A DNA stretch of 41,774 bases from Paeniglutamicibacter psychrophenolicus. Its GTDB lineage: Bacteria > Actinomycetota > Actinomycetes > Actinomycetales > Micrococcaceae. Location of the stretch: positions 1-41,774 of the forward strand of contig NZ_JAUSSH010000023.1 of the NCBI RefSeq assembly GCF_030812255.1, given 5' to 3'. Below the pieces are notes generated by a model. It saw nothing but the letters and a program-made list of their open reading frames with translations, did no database searches and had not been told where the DNA came from. The translations under genes were made by a program, and so were the position numbers. The first letter of the stretch is position 1. Each line of letters starts with the position of its first letter. This document shows, one piece after another, positions 31,264 through 40,700 of the stretch.

Positions 31264-32745
31264 ATGGACACCCCGCTTTCCGCCCACGAGGACCCGGCCA
31301 GGGCGCAACCGGTGCGCTGGAGCGCGGTGGCGGGGATCGTCGGGTTCCTGGCCATCGTCGAACTGACCAGCGGCATCCTGCAGGGCTATTACACGCCGCT
31401 GATGACCGACATCGCCCGCCACCTGGGGATCCACGACGCGGACGTGAACTGGTTCGAGGCCGCCCAGCTGATGGTTTCCGCGCTGGCCGTGCCGCTGCTG
31501 GCCTCGCTGGGGGACATCTTCGGGCACAAGACGATGCTGCTGCTCTCGGCCGTCGTCACCGCGATTGCCTCCTGGGCCGTGGTGTTCTCCGGTTCCTTCA
31601 CCACCTTCCTCATCGCCTGGGCGCTCCAGGGCTTCTACGCGGTGTGGCTCCCGCTGGAAATCGCGATCGTCTTCTCCCGCGCACGAAAGCTCGGGGTGCC
31701 GGGCCCGATGACCCGGCGCGCCGCGGGCCTGCTGGTCGGCGCGCTGGAGGTAGGGGTGATCGGCGGGGCCCTGGCCGGCGGCGCACTGATCGGGGTGTTC
31801 GACGGGAACATCGCACCGACCATGGCGATCCCCGCCGTCGCCACCACCGCGTGCATCTTCGCGGTGGCCTTCGGGGTGCCCGATGACGGGGACCGCAACG
31901 GGGCGAGGATCGACGGCGGGGGCTTCACCTACCTGGCCGTGGGACTGCTGCTGCTCACCAGCGGCCTGAGCTTCCTGCGGATCAACGGGCCTTCCAGCCC
32001 GCTGGTGTGGGCGTGCCTGGTGCTGGGGCTGGCGGTGCTCTATGTGTTCTACCGCCACGAGAACAAGCAGAAGGACCCGTTGATCGACTTCAAGGTGCTC
32101 TTCGCCCGGGCGATGTGGCCGGTGCAGCTGACGGCCGGGCTCTTCGGGGTCTCGGTGTTGGGAGCCCAGATCCCGATGAGCACCTTCGCCCGCACCGACC
32201 CGGCGGTGAACGGCTACGGACTGGGGCTGAGCGCCTCCGGGGTTTCGGTCATCATCGGTGCCTACGTGTTGGCGCTGCTCGTCGGCGCGCTGCTCTTCCC
32301 GGTCGCCGCCCGCTGGGCGGGGACCCGGATGACGCTGGTTGCTGCCAGTGCCCTGGTCGGGATCGGATACCTGCTCTTCCTGCCGTTGCACGATTCGCTG
32401 GCGCAGGTGCTGGCGAACATGATGGTGGCGGGGATCGGCTCCGGGGCCCTGGTCGCGGCCCTGCCTGCGGCTGCGGCGGCCGCAGCGCCATTCAACCGGA
32501 CCGGCATGGCCACCGGGTTGACCAACGCGATCAAGACCGTTGGCGGGTCCTTCGCCTCGGCGATCTTCGGGTTGGCATTGATCGGACAGGTTGCCGGGGC
32601 CGTCTCGGACGGGGCGAGCGAGAACTTCGCCGCGCCGCTGGCCGGCTACATTCTCGTGTGGGCGATCTGCGGCGGCACCGCGATCGTGTGTGCGCTGGCC
32701 CTGTTCGCGGTTCCGCGCGATGCGCTGGAGGACGCCAAGACCTGA
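31264..32745 (+). CDS. MFS transporter, 14-TM DHA2-type
   Basis: 493 residues, about 14 hydrophobic segments. N-terminal half carries LGDIFGHKTMLLLSAVV (the MFS loop 2-3 motif with conserved D and basic residue), VWLPLEIAIVFSRAR, and motif-C-like GVIGGALAGGALIG. A long hydrophilic loop at ~215-235 splits the halves. Typical DHA2 exporters expel drugs or metabolites by proton antiport. C-terminal AAAPFNRTGMATGLTNAIKTVGGSFASAIFG is a DHA2 hallmark. Divergent from the LLM-MarR pair, so a shared inducer is possible. Substrate unknown. Confidence 0.92.
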   Translation: MDTPLSAHEDPARAQPVRWSAVAGIVGFLAIVELTSGILQGYYTPLMTDIARHLGIHDADVNWFEAAQLMVSALAVPLLASLGDIFGHKTMLLLSAVVTAIASWAVVFSGSFTTFLIAWALQGFYAVWLPLEIAIVFSRARKLGVPGPMTRRAAGLLVGALEVGVIGGALAGGALIGVFDGNIAPTMAIPAVATTACIFAVAFGVPDDGDRNGARIDGGGFTYLAVGLLLLTSGLSFLRINGPSSPLVWACLVLGLAVLYVFYRHENKQKDPLIDFKVLFARAMWPVQLTAGLFGVSVLGAQIPMSTFARTDPAVNGYGLGLSASGVSVIIGAYVLALLVGALLFPVAARWAGTRMTLVAASALVGIGYLLFLPLHDSLAQVLANMMVAGIGSGALVAALPAAAAAAAPFNRTGMATGLTNAIKTVGGSFASAIFGLALIGQVAGAVSDGASENFAAPLAGYILVWAICGGTAIVCALALFAVPRDALEDAKT

Positions 32746-32820
32746 ACCTCGCTGCCGGCGCAGGGGCGGGCTGCAGGATCGACGTGGATCCGTGCGCGTC
32801 GGTTCCGGCACCGGGCAGGG

Positions 32821-34704
32821 TCAGAAAAGCGGGGGCTGTTCGCCCTGCCAGTGCTTGTTGCGGCGGGGAAGCTGCTCGGGGTCCTCGAACGGGGCAAGCT
32901 TCACCCACGGGACGCCGTTCTTCATCACGACCTCGAAGTCGCCCTTGTCGGCGCCGCGGTGATCCGAGGGGCAGAACATGCCCAGATTCCACACGCTCGT
33001 GGTTCCGCCCTCGGACCACGGTTTGATGTGGTGGTAGTCGCAATGTTCCGGCGGGACGGCGCAGTCGGGCTTGATGCATCCGCGGTCGCGGGCACGGATT
33101 GCCTGCTTCATGGATTCTGGCGGGTGGCGTCGCTCGCGCCCGTAGTCCAGCAGCTGGCCGTCGCCGCCGAGCGTGATGGGAATGATCCCGAATTCGGCCA
33201 GTCTCTGGCGCAGCTCGGCGACGGAGATTTCCAGGCCGTGCGCGCTCCATCCTGCGCCGCGGGCCAGCCCGAGCAGCACCTCCAGGGTGATGTAGACGAA
33301 GAGCTTGGCCGTGGGCAGCCCGGTGGCACCGTTGGCCGAAGGCTTCGGGGTGCGCATCAGGTTGAGCAGGGTTTGCAGGTGTCGTTGGGCAGGAGTTGGT
33401 TCCTCGGCAACTGTGCCGGTGCCGCTTTCCATGGGCTGTGGGTCGTCGAGGGTTTCCGCGCCGGGAGGGTGGTCGAACCAATCGGGGCCATCGGACGGTT
33501 CCGATGGCGGAAACAAGGAACCCTGGGTGGGGTCGAGGCCAATGGCCGGGACCAGGGGTGGTCCGGGTGTCGGTTCAGGGGCGGGTTCGGGGTTGTCAGG
33601 GGTGGGGTTTCCGCTGGGGGAGATGCCGTCGGGTTCAGCCGCGGTGGCGCTTGTGTCGGTGCCGACGTCGGTGGAGGACTTCACGTCGCCCGCGGTGCCG
33701 GGTCCTGCGTCTTCCGTGCTGTCGGTAGCAGTGCTGCCGGGCTGGGCGGTGGAGGGGCTGGTGGTGGGTCCGCGACCCGGGGCCGTGGCGGCCGCGGCGA
33801 TGGCCTGGCGGTTTCCGGCCAGGGTCCGGGCGTTGTCGGACTCGGCGAAGTGCGAGAGGAAGACCTCCGCGTCGATGTTGAGCATGCAGGCGGTGAAGTA
33901 GGTGAAGTGCCGGGTGCGCTTGGTGATGGAGATGCCGGTCTTGTTGCGGATCTCCCGGGGCGTGGGGGCCGAATCGGCGTCGTCGAGCTCGTCGTTGATC
34001 TTGTCGAAGAGCTTGGTGGTGTTCTTCGCGTAGCCCTCGGCCAGGGACTCGGCCACGCGGGACTCGATCCGCTCGGCGACCTGGACGGCGTCGGGCCGCG
34101 CCTCGATGATCGGGCGCAGTTTCTCCAGCTTGCGCGCCGCGGCGGCGACGGCTCCCGGTTCGCTCTTGCCGGTGGCCAGCTGCTCGGCCAGCTGCGGGTA
34201 GCGCGGGCCGCGGGGCAGGCCGTGCTCGTCGATGCCCGGCAACAGGTTGTCTCCCGCTTGCATGCGGTTCAGGGCCTCGAAGTAGTCGATTCCCGCCATG
34301 CCCGCGAGGCAGTCGGCGGGGGTCTTGAACTGCAGCCGGCCGGTGGGAACGGTGCGCGGGTCCTCGGGCAGCTGCGCTTCGCCGGCCATGAAGGCGGTGG
34401 GGTCCTCGGCAATGGCGCGCAGCTCGGCGAGGGTGTCTGAGGGCAGCTCGTGCACCAGGGAATGCCGGGCCAGCTGCGCGGTCTTCAGCTGCGCGACAGC
34501 GATGGCGTGCTTGGCCTGCTCGACGGCCATGGCGGTGAGCAGGGCCCGGGTGGGGGAAGGGGGACGGGCGGCGATCCGGGCGACGAGGGCGTCCATCTGG
34601 TGGATGTCCTCGATCAATGCGCGCAGTTCATCGTCCGAGGTAGGTGAATACCCCGGATCGTCGCTGTGTCCAGCGAGGTTGGCGATGAAGGCGTCTGTTT
34701 GCAT
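32821..34704 (-). CDS. DUF222 and HNH endonuclease domain protein
   Basis: 627 residues. N-terminal helical DUF222 region (~20-300), typical of actinobacterial HNH proteins and including KRTRHFTYFTACMLNIDAEVF. A disordered, acidic and Pro/Thr/Ser-rich linker follows (~315-440). The C-terminal HNH nuclease (~540-600) has CIKPDCAVPPEHCDYHHIKPWSEGGTTSVWNLGMFCPSDHR, with zinc cysteine pairs and the H-N-H residues intact. These genes are often multi-copy. ATG 34704: CACACT ends 6 nt upstream, a leaderless start; the adjacent GGAGG is too close. Role unknown. Confidence 0.92.
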   Translation of the reverse strand: MQTDAFIANLAGHSDDPGYSPTSDDELRALIEDIHQMDALVARIAARPPSPTRALLTAMAVEQAKHAIAVAQLKTAQLARHSLVHELPSDTLAELRAIAEDPTAFMAGEAQLPEDPRTVPTGRLQFKTPADCLAGMAGIDYFEALNRMQAGDNLLPGIDEHGLPRGPRYPQLAEQLATGKSEPGAVAAAARKLEKLRPIIEARPDAVQVAERIESRVAESLAEGYAKNTTKLFDKINDELDDADSAPTPREIRNKTGISITKRTRHFTYFTACMLNIDAEVFLSHFAESDNARTLAGNRQAIAAAATAPGRGPTTSPSTAQPGSTATDSTEDAGPGTAGDVKSSTDVGTDTSATAAEPDGISPSGNPTPDNPEPAPEPTPGPPLVPAIGLDPTQGSLFPPSEPSDGPDWFDHPPGAETLDDPQPMESGTGTVAEEPTPAQRHLQTLLNLMRTPKPSANGATGLPTAKLFVYITLEVLLGLARGAGWSAHGLEISVAELRQRLAEFGIIPITLGGDGQLLDYGRERRHPPESMKQAIRARDRGCIKPDCAVPPEHCDYHHIKPWSEGGTTSVWNLGMFCPSDHRGADKGDFEVVMKNGVPWVKLAPFEDPEQLPRRNKHWQGEQPPLF

Positions 34705-34710
34705 GCCTCC

Positions 34711-34716
34711 AGTGTG
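34711..34716 (-). promoter_or_regulatory. -10-like box of the HNH gene (leaderless)
   Basis: CACACT (34716-34711 on the minus strand), 6 nt before ATG 34704. The region 34705-35055 otherwise holds only the alternating tract and ABC leader. Confidence 0.35.
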
Positions 34717-34842
34717 GACGCCGGGGCAGTGCGATGGGGGCCGGGCCGGGAAATTGTGGATAACCCGGAGTTCGGCGAATCCACGAAACGTTTTGCGGGT
34801 GGGATCTGTCGGTGATGACACCCGGTGGGCGATGGTGACTCT

Positions 34843-34896
34843 CGCGCGCGCGTGTTTGTGAGCGCGTGTGTGCGCGCGCGTGTGCGTGTGCGCGCG
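34843..34896 (+). repeat. alternating purine-pyrimidine tract (CG/TG)n, possible Z-DNA
   Basis: About 54 bp almost entirely alternating pyrimidine-purine, mixing CG and TG dinucleotides, in the 351-bp gap between divergent HNH and ABC genes. Such a tract can adopt Z-form under negative supercoiling. Function not shown. Confidence 0.7.
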
Positions 34897-35055
34897 GTAA
34901 GCCCGTGCGGGGTCGGGTCGGGGAAAAACCAGGGGTGTCTCGGGGCGGACCCTGAGGGATTTTGCTGTGAATGGGCCCGGGCCGGGCCTAGCGTGGAAGG
35001 CAGGGAAAAGTGCACGAACCAGCGGGCGGGGGACTGCCCAGGAAGGAGGGGGACC

Positions 35056-35976
35056 ATGATCACGCTGGAAAACCTGGGCAAGGACTTCGGGTCGGTCAGG
35101 GCCGTGGATTCGCTGAGCGTTACGGTGGCGCCGGGGAAGGTCACCGGGTTCCTGGGGCCCAACGGGGCGGGGAAAACCACCACCATGCGGATGCTGCTGG
35201 GCCTCGATGCCCCGAGCTCCGGCCGGGCGCTGGTCAACGGGGTGGGCTATGCGCAGCTTGCCGCTCCGCTGCGCACCGTCGGCGCGCTGCTCGAGCCGCG
35301 CACCGGGCACCGCGGGCAACGCGCGGAATCGCACCTGCGGGGACTGGCGCGCAGCAACCGGATCCCGGTGGCCCGGGTGGATGCGGTGCTGCAGGAAGTG
35401 GGGCTGGGGGAGGCCGGGCGCCGGCGCATCGGCACCTTCTCGCTGGGCATGCGCCAGCGCCTGGGCATTGCCGCGGCGTTGCTGGGCGAGCCGGAGGTGC
35501 TGGTGTTCGACGAACCGGTCAACGGGCTGGACGCCGACGGGGTCGCGTGGATCCGCGACCTGATGCGCGCGAAGGCGAGGGCCGGGGCGACGGTGTTCGT
35601 CTCCAGCCACCTGATGAGCGAGATGCAGTCCACCGCGGACCACCTGGTGGTGATCGGGCGCGGGAAGCTGCTGGCCGACGAGTCGATGGACGCGGTGCTG
35701 GCCGCCAGTGCGCAGACCGCGGTCGTCGTCTCCTCCCCGCAGGCCGGGGTGCTGGCGGCGGGTCTGGAGCGGGCCGGGTACGCGGTGGCGGTGGCGGGGC
35801 CGGACTCGCTGCGGGTCACCGGTGCCACGACGGAGGAAGTCGGCGGCGTCGCGCACTCTCTGGGCGTGCGGATCAACGAACTGGGCCTGCGGCGGGCGTC
35901 GCTGGAACAGGCCTACACGGAGCTGACGGCCCGGTCCCTGGACTATGTGCCGACACGGATCGGGGAGGAATCATGA
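35056..35976 (+). CDS. ABC exporter ATP-binding protein
   Basis: 306 residues. ABC ATPase of the drug/multidrug export type: Walker A GPNGAGKTTTMRMLLG (~38-53), Q-loop region, signature FSLGMRQRLGIAAALLG, Walker B VLVFDEPVNGLDADGV, H-loop SSHLMSEM. The C-terminal ~80 residues are the extra domain usual for these. ATG 35056 follows AAGGAGGG by ~6 nt. Followed by its permease with 4-nt overlap (ATGA). It lacks a regulator next door. Substrate unknown. Confidence 0.93.
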   Translation: MITLENLGKDFGSVRAVDSLSVTVAPGKVTGFLGPNGAGKTTTMRMLLGLDAPSSGRALVNGVGYAQLAAPLRTVGALLEPRTGHRGQRAESHLRGLARSNRIPVARVDAVLQEVGLGEAGRRRIGTFSLGMRQRLGIAAALLGEPEVLVFDEPVNGLDADGVAWIRDLMRAKARAGATVFVSSHLMSEMQSTADHLVVIGRGKLLADESMDAVLAASAQTAVVVSSPQAGVLAAGLERAGYAVAVAGPDSLRVTGATTEEVGGVAHSLGVRINELGLRRASLEQAYTELTARSLDYVPTRIGEES

Positions 35977-36794
35977 GCGGGACGAAGGCAACGCAGGTGG
36001 ACACCATGAAGCGGGCAGCGATGAATCAGACGGCGGGGCCGCGGCCCGGCTTCCGGGCGGCGATGGCGTTCGAGTTCACGAAGCTGTGGGCGGTGCGCTC
36101 CACCCGCATCACGCTGGCCGTGGCCCTGGCCGCGCAGTTGGCGATGGCGTGGCTGATCGGTTTCTCGGCGTGGGCCAGCGGGGTCAACGGCTACGAGTCG
36201 GCGATGCCAGCGCCGTTCATGGCGCTGGCCTGTTTGCAGCTGGCGCAGCTGTTCATCGCCACGCTCGCCGCCCTGGCGATCACCTCGGAGTATTCGAACG
36301 GGACGATCATTTCCTCGCTGCAGGCCGTGCCGGTGCGCTCCCGGCTGCTCGGTGCCAAGGCCGCGGTGCTGGGCATCGTCGGGCTGGGAAGCGGCGTGGT
36401 GCTGGTGGGCGCCGGGACGCTGGTGGCGGCGCTGGCGGCCGGGACGTATGGCGCCTTCACGGTGTCGGACCTGCTGCTCGCGCTGGCCGGGGGCGGGGTC
36501 TACCTGGGGATGCTCGCGCTGGTGATGCTGGGCATCGGGGCGCTGCTGCGCAGCACCGCCGGTGCGATCACCGGCGCGTTCGTGCTGCTCTTCGGGCTGC
36601 CGCAGATCCTGCCGCTGTTCACCGTCGACTGGATCCAACGCGTCGTGGTCTACCTGCCGACGACGGCCGGGCAGGTGCTGGGCACCGGGGCGGTGGAACC
36701 CTACGGCGCGGCGACGGCGATCGCCGTGCTGGTGGCCTGGGCCGGTGGGCTGCTGGTTGCCGGGATGTGGGTGTTCACGCGCCGCGACGCCTGA
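35973..36794 (+). CDS. ABC exporter permease (ABC-2 type)
   Basis: 273 residues. A polar N-terminus (~1-35) precedes six membrane helices: ITLAVALAAQLAMAWLIG, FMALACLQLAQLFIATLAALAI, AAVLGIVGLGSGVVLVGAG, DLLLALAGGGVYLGMLALVMLG, AGAITGAFVLLFGLPQILPL, and ATAIAVLVAWAGGLLVAGMW. The ITSEYSNGTI motif after helix 2 is typical of ABC-2 permeases. Start ATG 35973 has GGGGAGG 4 nt upstream. Together with the ATPase makes one exporter. Confidence 0.9.
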   Translation: MSGTKATQVDTMKRAAMNQTAGPRPGFRAAMAFEFTKLWAVRSTRITLAVALAAQLAMAWLIGFSAWASGVNGYESAMPAPFMALACLQLAQLFIATLAALAITSEYSNGTIISSLQAVPVRSRLLGAKAAVLGIVGLGSGVVLVGAGTLVAALAAGTYGAFTVSDLLLALAGGGVYLGMLALVMLGIGALLRSTAGAITGAFVLLFGLPQILPLFTVDWIQRVVVYLPTTAGQVLGTGAVEPYGAATAIAVLVAWAGGLLVAGMWVFTRRDA

Positions 36795-36842
36795 GCCAAG
36801 GGGGACGGGCATCGGTCCGGGCATCGACCCGGTCACGACGGC

Positions 36843-37295
36843 TTAGCCGTGGCGCATGTGCTTCCACCAGGTCAGCGGGTCGGCGACCTTGAAGCGCCGG
36901 CCCGTCATCGAGGTCGGGACGATGCGCACGAACTGGTCCTTGGGGCCGGACTCCCACGGGAAGAGCATCAGGTTGAAGGAGTCCAGGGTCTCCTCGATGC
37001 CGCCGAAGAGCTCGGCCTTGCCCTGGATCATGACCGACCAGGCGACGCCGGTCTCCTGGTTGACCCCGTCGGCCTGGAATGCGATCTGGGGCTGGGCGCG
37101 CAGCGTCTTGAGCTTGGTGCCCTCCCCGGTGCGGAACACCACGGTTCCGTGGTCGACGGTGAAGTTGACCGGGAAGATCTGCGGCATGTCATCGTGGCTG
37201 ACGGCCAGATGGCCAAGTGAAACCGCGCGCAGCAGTTCCAGGCACTGGTTGGATTCGAGTGCTTCGATGTCCGTGTGGGTCTGGTTCTCTTCCAT
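36843..37295 (-). CDS. pyridoxamine 5'-phosphate oxidase-fold protein
   Basis: 150 residues of the split-barrel flavin-binding fold. Begins ELLRAVSLGHLAVSHDDMPQIFPVNFTVDHGTVVFRTGEGTKLKTL, then IAFQADGVN and WSVMIQGKAEL, ending RIVPTSMTGRRFKV. These actinobacterial PPOX-class proteins bind FMN, F420 or heme; the real cofactor cannot be told from sequence by eye, and true PNPOx activity is unlikely. Leaderless: TACGCT is 6 nt before ATG 37295. Convergent with the ABC permease gene. Confidence 0.9.
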   Translation of the reverse strand: MEENQTHTDIEALESNQCLELLRAVSLGHLAVSHDDMPQIFPVNFTVDHGTVVFRTGEGTKLKTLRAQPQIAFQADGVNQETGVAWSVMIQGKAELFGGIEETLDSFNLMLFPWESGPKDQFVRIVPTSMTGRRFKVADPLTWWKHMRHG

Positions 37296-37301
37296 GGATT
37301 G

Positions 37302-37307
37302 AGCGTA
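37302..37307 (-). promoter_or_regulatory. -10 box of the PPOX gene (leaderless)
   Basis: TACGCT (37307-37302 on the minus strand), 6 nt before ATG 37295; no ribosome site present. Confidence 0.45.
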
Positions 37308-37534
37308 CGTCGGCGCGCGCCATGTGGCCAGAGCTGGACTGCGCCTCTCGGGGCACTACCCGGCCGGGCGCCCGGAATGGATGGACCCGGTGGCGTCGGG
37401 GCCGATACCGAGACGGTTTTTCGTGGGTTGCCGGCCCGAACAACGTGCGCCCCTGCCTGCAGGGTGCCCGGCGTTGGCCGGTAGAGCCACAGCGTCTTCC
37501 GGAGCGGTCCCGACATTCCCAAGGATACGCCTCG

Positions 37535-37567
37535 GGCGCGGGCGCGCACGCGCGCGCGAGAGAGAGA
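37535..37567. repeat. alternating GC then GA tract
   Basis: A stretch of CG/CA alternation followed by a short (GA)n run, in the 433-bp gene-free gap 37296-37728. Apart from this tract, the PPOX promoter and the RND terminator, I see nothing in the gap. Confidence 0.6.
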
Positions 37568-37638
37568 AATCCGGGGTGGAGGGGTGTTTGGGGGAAGCCG
37601 GCCACCGCGCGTGGATGGGGAAATGATGCCAAGAAAAT

Positions 37639-37679
37639 ACGCAGGGAGGCAGGAACCAATGGTTCCTGCCTCCCTGCGT
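37639..37679 (-). terminator. rho-independent terminator of the RND gene
   Basis: A perfect 19-bp stem (37639-37657 with 37661-37679) and 3-nt loop. On the minus strand it is followed by TATTTTCTT, a U-tract. It lies ~50 nt after the RND stop. The clearest terminator in the window. Confidence 0.88.
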
Positions 37680-37728
37680 CGGGCCAGCGGCGCTCGATCC
37701 GTGGCCCGCCAGGCCTGAGGTGCCCGCG

Positions 37729-40700
37729 CTAGGAGTCCTTGGGCTTGTGCTTGAGCTCGTCCTCGATTTCCTTGCGCTCGCGGCGGGTCAGCGGGATCGA
37801 TCCGGTGGCCGGGTTGACCAGCACCCCGGGTGCCGGGGCCGGCACCGTGGGGCCTGCGGGCTTCGGTGCAGGGATGGCTCCCGCGCCCGGCCCGGAGATC
37901 GGGGTCGAGGTCACCTTGGGGGCAGCCTGCGCCGCGGGCACCTCCATGCGGGCGCCCACCAGCGCCATGACCTCCTCGGTGACCGGGTGGGCACCGTGCC
38001 TCTCGTCCCGGCGCGCGGCGGCACGCTCCTTGGCGCCCTCCACCAGGTGGTACAGCACCGGAACCAGGATCAGCGTCAGCGCGGTGGAGGAGACCAGCCC
38101 GCCGATGACCACCACGGCCAGCGGCTTGGAGATGAACCCGCCGCCGCCGGTCAGGCCCAGGGCCATCGGAATCAGGGCGAAGATCGTGGCCAGCGCCGTC
38201 ATCAGGATCGGGCGCAGGCGCTGCCTGGCGCCGTGGTGGATCGCGTCCTGCAGGTTCATGGCCGGGTGCCCGTCGCGCGGCAGGCGGTACTGGTTGATCA
38301 AATCGATCAGCACGATCGCGTTGGTGACCACGATGCCCACCAGCATCAGCATGCCGATCAGCGAGGGCAGCCCCAGCGGCACCCCGGTGAGCAGCAGCAG
38401 TGCGATGGCGCCGGTGGCGGCGAACGGGATGGAAACCAGCAGGATCAGCGGCTGGATGAGCGACTTGAAGGTCGCGACCATCACCACGTAGACGATGGCG
38501 ATCGCGGCCAGCAGCGCCAGGTAGAGCTGGGCGAAGGACTCGGCCTGCTCGGTGGCGGCCCCACCCAGTTCGGCAGTGGCGCCCTCGGGCAGGGCGAGTG
38601 CGTCGAGCCGCTTGGCGACCTCGGCGGAGACCGAACCGAGGTCGTTCTCGCCCGGGGTGATCGAGACCGTGGCGATCCGCTCCCCGTTCGAGGAGGTGAT
38701 GGTGGCCGGGGACTCGGAGCGCTCGACCTTCGCCACGTCGCCCAGGCGCACCGTTCCGGTGGCGGTGGGCAGCTTGAGGTCGCGCAGCTGGTTCAGGTTG
38801 GTCAGGTCGGTTCCCTCGCCGATGCTCACCGGGTAGTCGGTGTAGCCCACGCGCACGGTGCCGGCGGGGACCGGGGAGAGCCTGCCGGCGGTCAGCGCGC
38901 CGATCTGCGCCTCGGAGAGCCCGGCGGCCGCGGCCTTGGTCCTGTTGATGGCCACGGAGACCTGCGGGCGGGCGGTGGACAGGTTGTCGCTGAGATCGGT
39001 GGCACCCTCGATGCCGGCCATCGCCTCGAGGGTGGCCTCGGTGGCCTCGGTGAGGATCTCGGGGGTGGGGGCGCCGACCTGCACGGTGACGGCGGAGGAT
39101 CCGCCCATCCCGCCCTCGGAGGCCGAGATGGAGATGTCGGAGTCCTTGGCCAGGGGCTTGACCGCGGCGCGGGCCGCATCCTGGATCGCATCCTGGTCGG
39201 CGTCGGCATCGGTCATCACGGTGAAGGACGCCGAGTCGGTGCCGCCGGCCAGGAATGCGGAGAACCCGCCGGAGGGGGTGCCGGCGGTCAGCTGCACGTC
39301 GACCACGGAATCGAGGTTGCGCAGGGCCTTCTCGACGGGGGCGGCGGCCTTCATGGTGGTCTCCAGCGAGGAACCGGCCGGAAGCTTTTGCGTGACCGAG
39401 AAGGTGTTCTGCCCGGTGCCGCCCAGCAGGTTGGTGGGCACCAGCGGGACCATGATGACGGTGAGCCCCAGCAGTGCCACGGAGGCGACAAGCGTGATCA
39501 CCGGGTGCCTCTGGGTGCCCTTGAGGACGGGGGAGTAGCCGCGCTGCAGCCAGGAGGCCGCTTCCTTCTTCTCCGCCTTCGCGCGGGCCGCGGCGAGGTC
39601 CGCGGCGCCGGGCCGGGTGTGGCCCAGGAACCAGTAGGCCAGCACCGGGACGATGGTCAGGGAGACCAGCAGCGAGGCGAGCAGCGCGATGGTCACGGTC
39701 AGCGCGAAGGGGCGGAAGAGTTCCCCGGCCATGCCGCCGACCAGCGCCACGGGCAGGAACACCGCCACGGTGGTCAGCGTCGCGGCAGTCACGGCGGTGG
39801 CGACCTCGCGCACCGCGGTGAGGATGGCCTTGGACTTTTCCTCGCCGTAGGCCAGGTGCCGCTTGATGTTCTCGATGACCACGATGGAGTCGTCGACCAC
39901 GCGGCCGATGGAGATGGTCAGCGCGCCCAGGGTCAGCATGTTCAGCGAGTAGCCGCCCATGCGCAGCCCGATGAAGGTGACCAGCAGGGACAGCGGGATG
40001 GAGATCGCGGTGACCAGGGTGGAGCGCACCGAGAGCAGGAAGATGAGGATCACCACGACGGCGAAGCCCAGGCCGAGCAGGCCCTCGACGGTGAGGTCGT
40101 GGATGGATTGCTCGATGAAGGGGGCCTGGTCGAAGACCGTGGTGAACTTCGCGTCGCCGCCCAGCTGGTCGGCCAGTGCCGGCAGCGCGGCGGCCACGGC
40201 GTGGGAGATGCCCACGGTGTCCCCGGCGGGCTTCTTGGTCACCGACACGGCCAGGGTTTCGACCCCGTTGGTGCGGGTGATGGAGGTGGCGGTGTCATCG
40301 ACCATCTTCACCTCGGCCAGTTGGGAGAGGTCGTACACCCCGGAGGCCCCGCGCACCGGCAGCGACTTGACGGCATTCAGCGAGTCGACCAGCGAGCCGG
40401 AGGTGACCGGCAGGTCCAGGCCGTCGGTGTCCAGCCGGCCCACGGGCATCAGCCCGGAGCCTTCCTCGATGACGGTCTTCAGGTCGTTGACGCCCAGGCG
40501 CTCGGAGGCCAGCGTGGCGGCGTCCGGCAGCACGGCGATGTGCTGGGAGGTGCCGCCCGAGACGTCCGCGGTGCGCACGCCGTCGATCTTGGAGAGCTTG
40601 GGCAGCACCAGGCGCTCGACGTCCGAGCGCAGCGAGTTCAGGTCCTTCCCGCCGGAGACCGCCAGGTAGACGATGGGGAAGTCGGAGATGGAGCCGGCGA

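Noticed and set aside
34843-34896. Microsatellite coding region reading through the CG/TG tract
   Set aside because: Frames over it give Arg/Val/Ala repeats with no start site or homology; better read as non-coding.
34705-35856. Extension of the HNH frame far upstream to over 1000 residues
   Set aside because: It crosses the divergent ABC ATPase gene and the alternating tract; DUF222 begins at ATG 34704.
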